6,674 bases of DNA from Nitrososphaerota archaeon (GTDB lineage Archaea; Thermoproteota; Nitrososphaeria; Nitrososphaerales; Nitrosopumilaceae). A program made the position numbers and the translations under genes. The DNA is taken from positions 1-6,674 of the forward strand of contig VHBM01000052.1 in assembly GCA_016871975.1 (NCBI GenBank), read 5' to 3'. Below the pieces are notes generated by a model. It did not search any database. It saw only the letters and a list, made by a program, of their open reading frames with translations, and had not been told where the DNA came from. Positions 5,825 through 6,674 of the stretch are shown piece after piece. Each line of letters starts with the position of its first letter. The stretch's first letter is position 1.

Positions 5825-6124
5825 ATGACAATCTCAAAAGGTACTAGAGATTTTATTGATAGTTTGGTTGATTATTATATGAACGAGGCTGCGTCATACA
5901 GACAGATTGCAGAAGGATACTTGCCAGACATTGAATCTACACATGATACTGCATTTGGGATTATAGTGGGTTGCATCTACACAGGTTTTATTCAATCATA
6001 TACTAGTAAGAAAAAAACTCTACCACTTGAAGACATACAAGAGTTTCATAAAATCATAAAAGAAAAAGCACCATACATTATGAAATCTATTCTTGAAAGC
6101 AAAACTGAATCAGATAAAAAGTAG
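5825..6124 (+). CDS. Small helical protein of unknown function
   Basis: A 99-residue protein I do not recognise. It appears almost wholly alpha-helical: TRDFIDSLVDYYMNEAASYRQIAEGYL, then a moderately hydrophobic TAFGIIVGCIYTGFIQSYTS (about 42-61), then PLEDIQEFHKIIKEKAPYIMKSIL. The middle segment contains Gly and Tyr and is only borderline for a membrane helix, so a soluble helical bundle is more likely. The ends are charged (the C-terminus is KTESDKK). ATG 5825 is chosen because it fits the TATA spacing and is the first in-frame ATG; nearby ATGs at 5805 and 5812 are in other frames. The next gene on the same strand begins 34 bases after its stop, but seems to have its own promoter. Confidence 0.8.
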   Translation: MTISKGTRDFIDSLVDYYMNEAASYRQIAEGYLPDIESTHDTAFGIIVGCIYTGFIQSYTSKKKTLPLEDIQEFHKIIKEKAPYIMKSILESKTESDKK

Positions 6125-6129
6125 GTAAA

Positions 6130-6137
6130 GATAAATT
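6130..6137 (+). promoter_or_regulatory. TATA-like box for the 107-residue protein
   Basis: GATAAATT is centred about 25-26 bases before the ATG at 6159. A GGAG at 6153-6156 lies only two bases from the ATG, too close for a normal Shine-Dalgarno site, so a leaderless start is the better reading. Confidence 0.4.
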
Positions 6138-6158
6138 CAAATCATTTGAGTTGGAGTT

Positions 6159-6482
6159 ATGTCAGAAATTGTATCATATGTAATACAGCAAATTGTTGAT
6201 AATGGAAATATTGTACAATTATCACTTGCAGAAGATGTGCAGCTTGAACCAGTTTCGCAAAAACAGCTAATCATGGATTCTGTTTCAAAAAAACTTGATC
6301 CTGAATTAAAAGAACAGGTAACACCACTGCTTGAGGCAATCTTGCAAGCCCAGCCAACAATTAAGCTAAAAAGTTACCAACAGACTACCATAACAATTAC
6401 TATGCCAAAAAAAAGATACGAGCGAATGGGAAGACCTCAGGTTGGAGAAAAACTTGAGATTGATTTAAAAAAGATTTCTTAG
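6159..6482 (+). CDS. Small cytosolic protein of unknown function
   Basis: A 107-residue soluble protein I cannot assign with confidence. It has an N-terminal part (SEIVSYVIQQIVDNGNIVQLSLAEDVQLEPV), a helical middle (KQLIMDSVSKKLDPELKEQVTPLLEAILQ) and a beta-rich basic C-terminus (LKSYQQTTITITMPKKRYERMGRPQVGEKLEIDLKKI). The C-terminal hairpin with a Gly-Arg-Pro turn and GEKLEIDL could be a binding surface. Size and layout made me think of the small arcadin-1-type proteins of crenactin systems, but no actin gene is in view and I cannot support that name. There is no Cys, no signal peptide and no membrane segment. Its stop codon (6480-6482) overlaps the stop of the convergent gene by three of four bases. 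Confidence 0.8.
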   Translation: MSEIVSYVIQQIVDNGNIVQLSLAEDVQLEPVSQKQLIMDSVSKKLDPELKEQVTPLLEAILQAQPTIKLKSYQQTTITITMPKKRYERMGRPQVGEKLEIDLKKIS

Positions 6483-6674
6483 AGATGTTTTTCTATTTCT
6501 GAAACGGATTCTAGTGGAAGAGAGCAGCTAAAATCTTTGCAAACAAATACTGTTGTTTTCTTATCATCAAACCGCTTTCCTGAAAAAAATGGGTATTTTG
6601 ATAGTGATTTTATCTGCTCTGCATTGTGGATAGTCACCAAGATTGATTCTGGCAAAAACCTGCCTGAAAGAGAA
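6479..6674 (-). CDS. C-terminal end of a DUF255/YyaL-like thioredoxin-domain protein (5' end off the window)
   Basis: An open frame enters from the right edge and ends at TAA (6481-6479), giving the last 64 residues. The end reads FSGKRFDDKKTTVFVCKDFSCSLPLESVSEIEKHL. This strongly resembles the tail of YyaL/SPATA20-type proteins (DUF255), where a 'G(K/R)xTAYVCxNxxCxxP' segment followed by an acidic helix closes the protein. In that family an N-terminal thioredoxin-like domain is fused to a six-hairpin glycosidase-like domain; the biochemical role is unsettled. The two cysteines in VCKDFSC match the conserved tail pair. Upstream LPESILVTIHNAEQIKSLSKYPFF fits the closing alpha/beta part. It is convergent with, and overlaps by four bases, the 6159-6482 gene. 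The assignment rests on the tail only. Confidence 0.72.
   Translation of the reverse strand, partial: SLSGRFLPESILVTIHNAEQIKSLSKYPFFSGKRFDDKKTTVFVCKDFSCSLPLESVSEIEKHL

Noticed and set aside
5805..5828. Seven-residue mini-ORF (MKDDKRK) whose stop overlaps the ATG of the 99-residue gene
   Set aside because: It looks like a leader peptide with ATGA coupling, but the TATA box at 5795-5801 would place the transcript start at or after this region, so it is probably not transcribed.
6153..6156. GGAG as a Shine-Dalgarno site for the 107-residue gene
   Set aside because: Only two bases separate it from the ATG, too short for normal pairing with 16S rRNA; a leaderless start fits better.

Overview
The window looks like chromosomal DNA of an ammonia-oxidising archaeon of the Nitrosopumilaceae (Thaumarchaeota/Nitrososphaerota). 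The evidence is indirect but consistent. The DNA is AT-rich. Genes are short and tightly packed. Several start at TTG. Nearly every start codon has an AT-rich archaeal TATA-like box about 25-30 bases upstream, which is the spacing expected for leaderless transcripts. The protein types also fit: a stand-alone Lrp/AsnC RAM domain, a CxxC-x17-CxxC zinc protein, and a secreted protein with a VPEFPLG-type C-terminal anchor. The genus cannot be fixed from sequence reading alone.

Layout. Positions 1-1645 (minus strand) hold the N-terminal 548 codons of a large multi-pass membrane protein resembling GT-C glycosyltransferases; its 3' end lies beyond the left edge. A divergent promoter region (about 1646-1825) separates it from a plus-strand series. 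That series is a DEAD-box RNA helicase with an Arg/Gly-rich tail (1826-3145), a 78-residue Lrp/AsnC ligand-binding (RAM) domain (3188-3424), a 95-residue unknown protein (3457-3744), an Arg/Gly/Ser/Phe-repeat protein with two identical zinc ribbons (3815-4303), a membrane-anchored coiled-coil-like protein (4418-4924), a secreted two-domain beta-sandwich protein with a C-terminal anchor (4936-5718), and two small unrecognised proteins (5825-6124 and 6159-6482). The last plus-strand gene shares its stop region with the C-terminal end of a convergent minus-strand gene (6479-6674) that looks like a DUF255/YyaL-type thioredoxin-domain protein. No stretch over 300 bases lacks a gene. No tRNA, rRNA, insertion sequence or CRISPR array was seen.

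How the parts may work together. The helicase and the zinc-ribbon protein both carry basic, disordered, SRF-containing Arg/Gly-rich segments, so both could act on RNA, for example in cold or stress RNA remodelling; this is inference. Ahead of the helicase, the presumed 5' leader contains one short segment (1801-1809) that can pair with either of two upstream segments or with the start codon itself, an arrangement resembling a translational switch. The zinc-ribbon gene contains a perfect 131-bp direct repeat, a sign of recent duplication or gene conversion. The 4418 and 4936 genes form a likely envelope pair only 11 bases apart.
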